NCBI GenBank assembly: GCA_003194525.1
Contig: NBIV01000426.1
Span: 1 to 33,194, forward strand
From: Gracilariopsis chorda
Lineage: Eukaryota; Rhodophyta; Florideophyceae; Gracilariales; Gracilariaceae
Direction of reading: 5' to 3'
DNA: 33,194 nt
The notes below the pieces were generated by a model. That model did not search any database. It was not told the DNA's origin and saw nothing but the letters and a program-made list of their open reading frames with translations. A program made the translations under genes and the position numbers. Shown piece by piece: positions 31,667 through 33,194 of this stretch. How positions within the stretch are numbered: position 1 is the stretch's first letter; each line of letters starts with the position of its first letter.

Positions 31667-33004
31667 ATGTCGCACCATGTCCCCGACGCCGCCGACTACG
31701 ACCTGCTCGCAGACGTGTCGCACCACGGCGCCTCCTCCTTCTTCGACCTGTTCGCCTCCACACCGCTCGACCCCCCCTCCCGCCCCAATCTAGACGCGCC
31801 CTACCTCGCAACTCCCACCGCTTTTTCCTCCGCTCCCCATTTCATTTCCCACCACGACCACCCCTCTTCCAACGCCCTGTCCCACGTCACCGCCCCCACT
31901 GCAGCTCCCGACTCGCTGCCCTCAAATATCCCACCTCCCGTCCCCCCCCCCCGCTCCCTCCGCCGCTCCCAAGCGCCGCTCCTCCTCCATCCCCGCGCCC
32001 CCCCCACCTCAACCTCCAAGCGCAGAAAACCCCGCTCAGCTGCCGTCAAGCTTGAGGATCAAACCGACGCCTCCGCCCCACCGAACCCCGCCCAATCGCT
32101 CGCAAACTCCACGTCCAACCAGCCGCAAACCCGAAACTCACACTCTCTCATTAACCCCGATCCCAACCTCAAGGACACCCACAACTCCCACACGCGCAAA
32201 TGTCGAGCAAAGGTCAACTCCAAGTTTAAGGAGCTTCTCGGCATCCTCCCCGCCCCGCCCGCCAACACGGGCATAAAGCACAAAGCCCAGATTCTCTACA
32301 CTATTCGCGTATATCGAGACATTCACGCCCGAAAAACGCTGCTTGAAGCCGAACTCGCCCTCAGTTCGCCTTCGCAACTCAATGCTTGGATTTCGAACAT
32401 TGTTTCTCGTTCGCGTTCTCTGCAAGACGCGCTCGCCCCTTACCTCTCACTAATATGCACAAAGGGAGCTTGGAAGTACTCTGAAGCATGGGTTCCATTA
32501 CAAGAGCCTGAATCTAACACAACTAACGACTCTCAGCTCCGCGCTATCACGGGCGAAAGCCGATTTCTCACCCCTGCGAATATGCTCTTGGGGCCTAATG
32601 CTAGACTTCGCCTTGGGCTTGCTGTCATTCCCTCTCTAGGAAATACCGATGACCCTGACCTGCAACCCAAACTTGAGCGCTTTCGTGACCGCAGCCGTCC
32701 GTACACTTGCAAGCCCCGAGTTGACCTCCCTGGTAGAATTATGTGCACTATGCGACCAGAGTGGTTGCCCTCGCTTGAGGATCATGAGGCCTTCCAGAGA
32801 GCAAAACTCGCCAGAGATGCTTCGCTCGTTGTATGTTTTGGCGTTCCGATCTTCATTGGCGATCACGTTGCCGCCGTCGCCGTGTTTTACGACACTGACC
32901 AGCGGACATATGATGCCAAGTGCTTAGACCTCGCTGTGCGAGTAGCTCGCATGTTGGGCAGCGCATACGGAGCGTCGGCTATGAAACGCGTTAATTACCG
33001 ATGA
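31667..33004 (+). CDS. bHLH transcription factor with GAF-like C-terminal domain
   Basis: This 445-residue protein is predicted to act in the nucleus. The ATG at 31667 begins MSHHVPDAADYDLLADVSHH, an acidic, activation-domain-like segment. A Pro/Ser-rich linker follows. The basic helix-loop-helix region is at about residues 177-225: RKCRAKVNSKFKELLGILP, then a loop, then KAQILYTIRVYRDI running into a leucine-rich helix. It lacks the classical H-E-R basic motif, so E-box specificity may differ. About residues 293-440 form a GAF-like sensor domain (DLPGRIMCTMRPEWL, then FGVPIFIGDHVAAVAVFY), suggesting ligand or redox input to a DNA-binding protein. I infer that plants and algae have comparable bHLH proteins with such C-terminal regulatory domains. 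The frame is intact, the stop is TGA, and no intron is evident. Confidence 0.8.
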   Translation: MSHHVPDAADYDLLADVSHHGASSFFDLFASTPLDPPSRPNLDAPYLATPTAFSSAPHFISHHDHPSSNALSHVTAPTAAPDSLPSNIPPPVPPPRSLRRSQAPLLLHPRAPPTSTSKRRKPRSAAVKLEDQTDASAPPNPAQSLANSTSNQPQTRNSHSLINPDPNLKDTHNSHTRKCRAKVNSKFKELLGILPAPPANTGIKHKAQILYTIRVYRDIHARKTLLEAELALSSPSQLNAWISNIVSRSRSLQDALAPYLSLICTKGAWKYSEAWVPLQEPESNTTNDSQLRAITGESRFLTPANMLLGPNARLRLGLAVIPSLGNTDDPDLQPKLERFRDRSRPYTCKPRVDLPGRIMCTMRPEWLPSLEDHEAFQRAKLARDASLVVCFGVPIFIGDHVAAVAVFYDTDQRTYDAKCLDLAVRVARMLGSAYGASAMKRVNYR

Positions 33005-33194
33005 CTCGTACTCGCGGTAATCTACCTTCGTACGTTGAAAGTCGTATCGCGCCTCTCTGCAAGCACCAATCACTGGTCTTGGCCACACAACGAACAACAC
33101 AATAACGTGCGTTTCGCCGGGTCCCAGACTTGTTTTTTTTTTTGTATAATCAGGTTTTCTGTTTATTAAACATGATCACCAGGAATCATCTCGT
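33005..33194 (+). other. 3' flank of the bHLH gene
   Basis: The stretch holds a T-run (about 33131-33142), then TGTATAAT and TTTATTAAA. No canonical AATAAA is present on the plus strand. The AT-rich end probably includes the polyadenylation region. Confidence 0.4.

Noticed and set aside
31158..31811. 217-codon minus-strand Arg/Gly-rich frame
   Set aside because: Antisense shadow of the C-rich bHLH leader and N-terminal coding region.

Overview
The window looks like nuclear DNA of a eukaryote, most likely an alga and possibly a red alga (inference). The recognisable genes are eukaryotic: DDB1, a Csf1/Tweek/KIAA1109-type bridge-like lipid transfer protein, a probable URB2/NPA2 ribosome-biogenesis protein, a UPF0548 protein, a trehalose-phosphatase and a bHLH+GAF-like protein. 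Coding regions look intron-poor. No bacterial operon structure, CRISPR array or rRNA was seen.

Layout. 1-1989: decayed gene of unknown function ending in a Cys/His zinc-binding motif. 1990-4616: no supported gene, one tRNA-like (possible SINE) stretch. 4617-8052 (-): DDB1 copy with nonsense codons, frameshifts and a 16-bp tandem duplication. 8053-8900: divergent intergenic region with a cluster of palindromes. 8901-15397 (+): Csf1/BLTP1-type gene broken by stops and frameshifts. 15670-17661 (+): intact pogo/jerky-type DD35D transposase. 18316-21953 (-): decayed Tc1/mariner-type transposase, split by a 2.63-kb insert. 22772-23908 (-): intact trehalose-6-phosphate phosphatase. 25245-29373 (-): URB2-like gene with one frame change. 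29965-31134 (+): UPF0548. 31667-33004 (+): bHLH/GAF protein.

The most unusual object is the insert at 18402-21035. Nearly every 20-40 nt it carries a short perfect hairpin, usually a 4-6 bp stem (often CCNN...NNGG) with a 3-5 nt loop. This holds both in a ~960-nt leader and through a long open frame. The hairpin texture stops at both ends where the transposase reading frame resumes: the left part ends at 21036 and the conserved C-terminal tail restarts at 18401. The encoded protein is unrecognised, has two in-frame TAG codons and has no stop of its own inside the insert. It may be a copy of part of a highly structured RNA (virus-like or otherwise) or an undescribed mobile element.

The left half of the window (1-22 kb) is a decaying, transposon-rich region. 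The right half (22.7-33.2 kb) holds mostly intact housekeeping genes. Of the 12 in-frame stop interruptions I could place in otherwise continuous frames, 9 are TAG.
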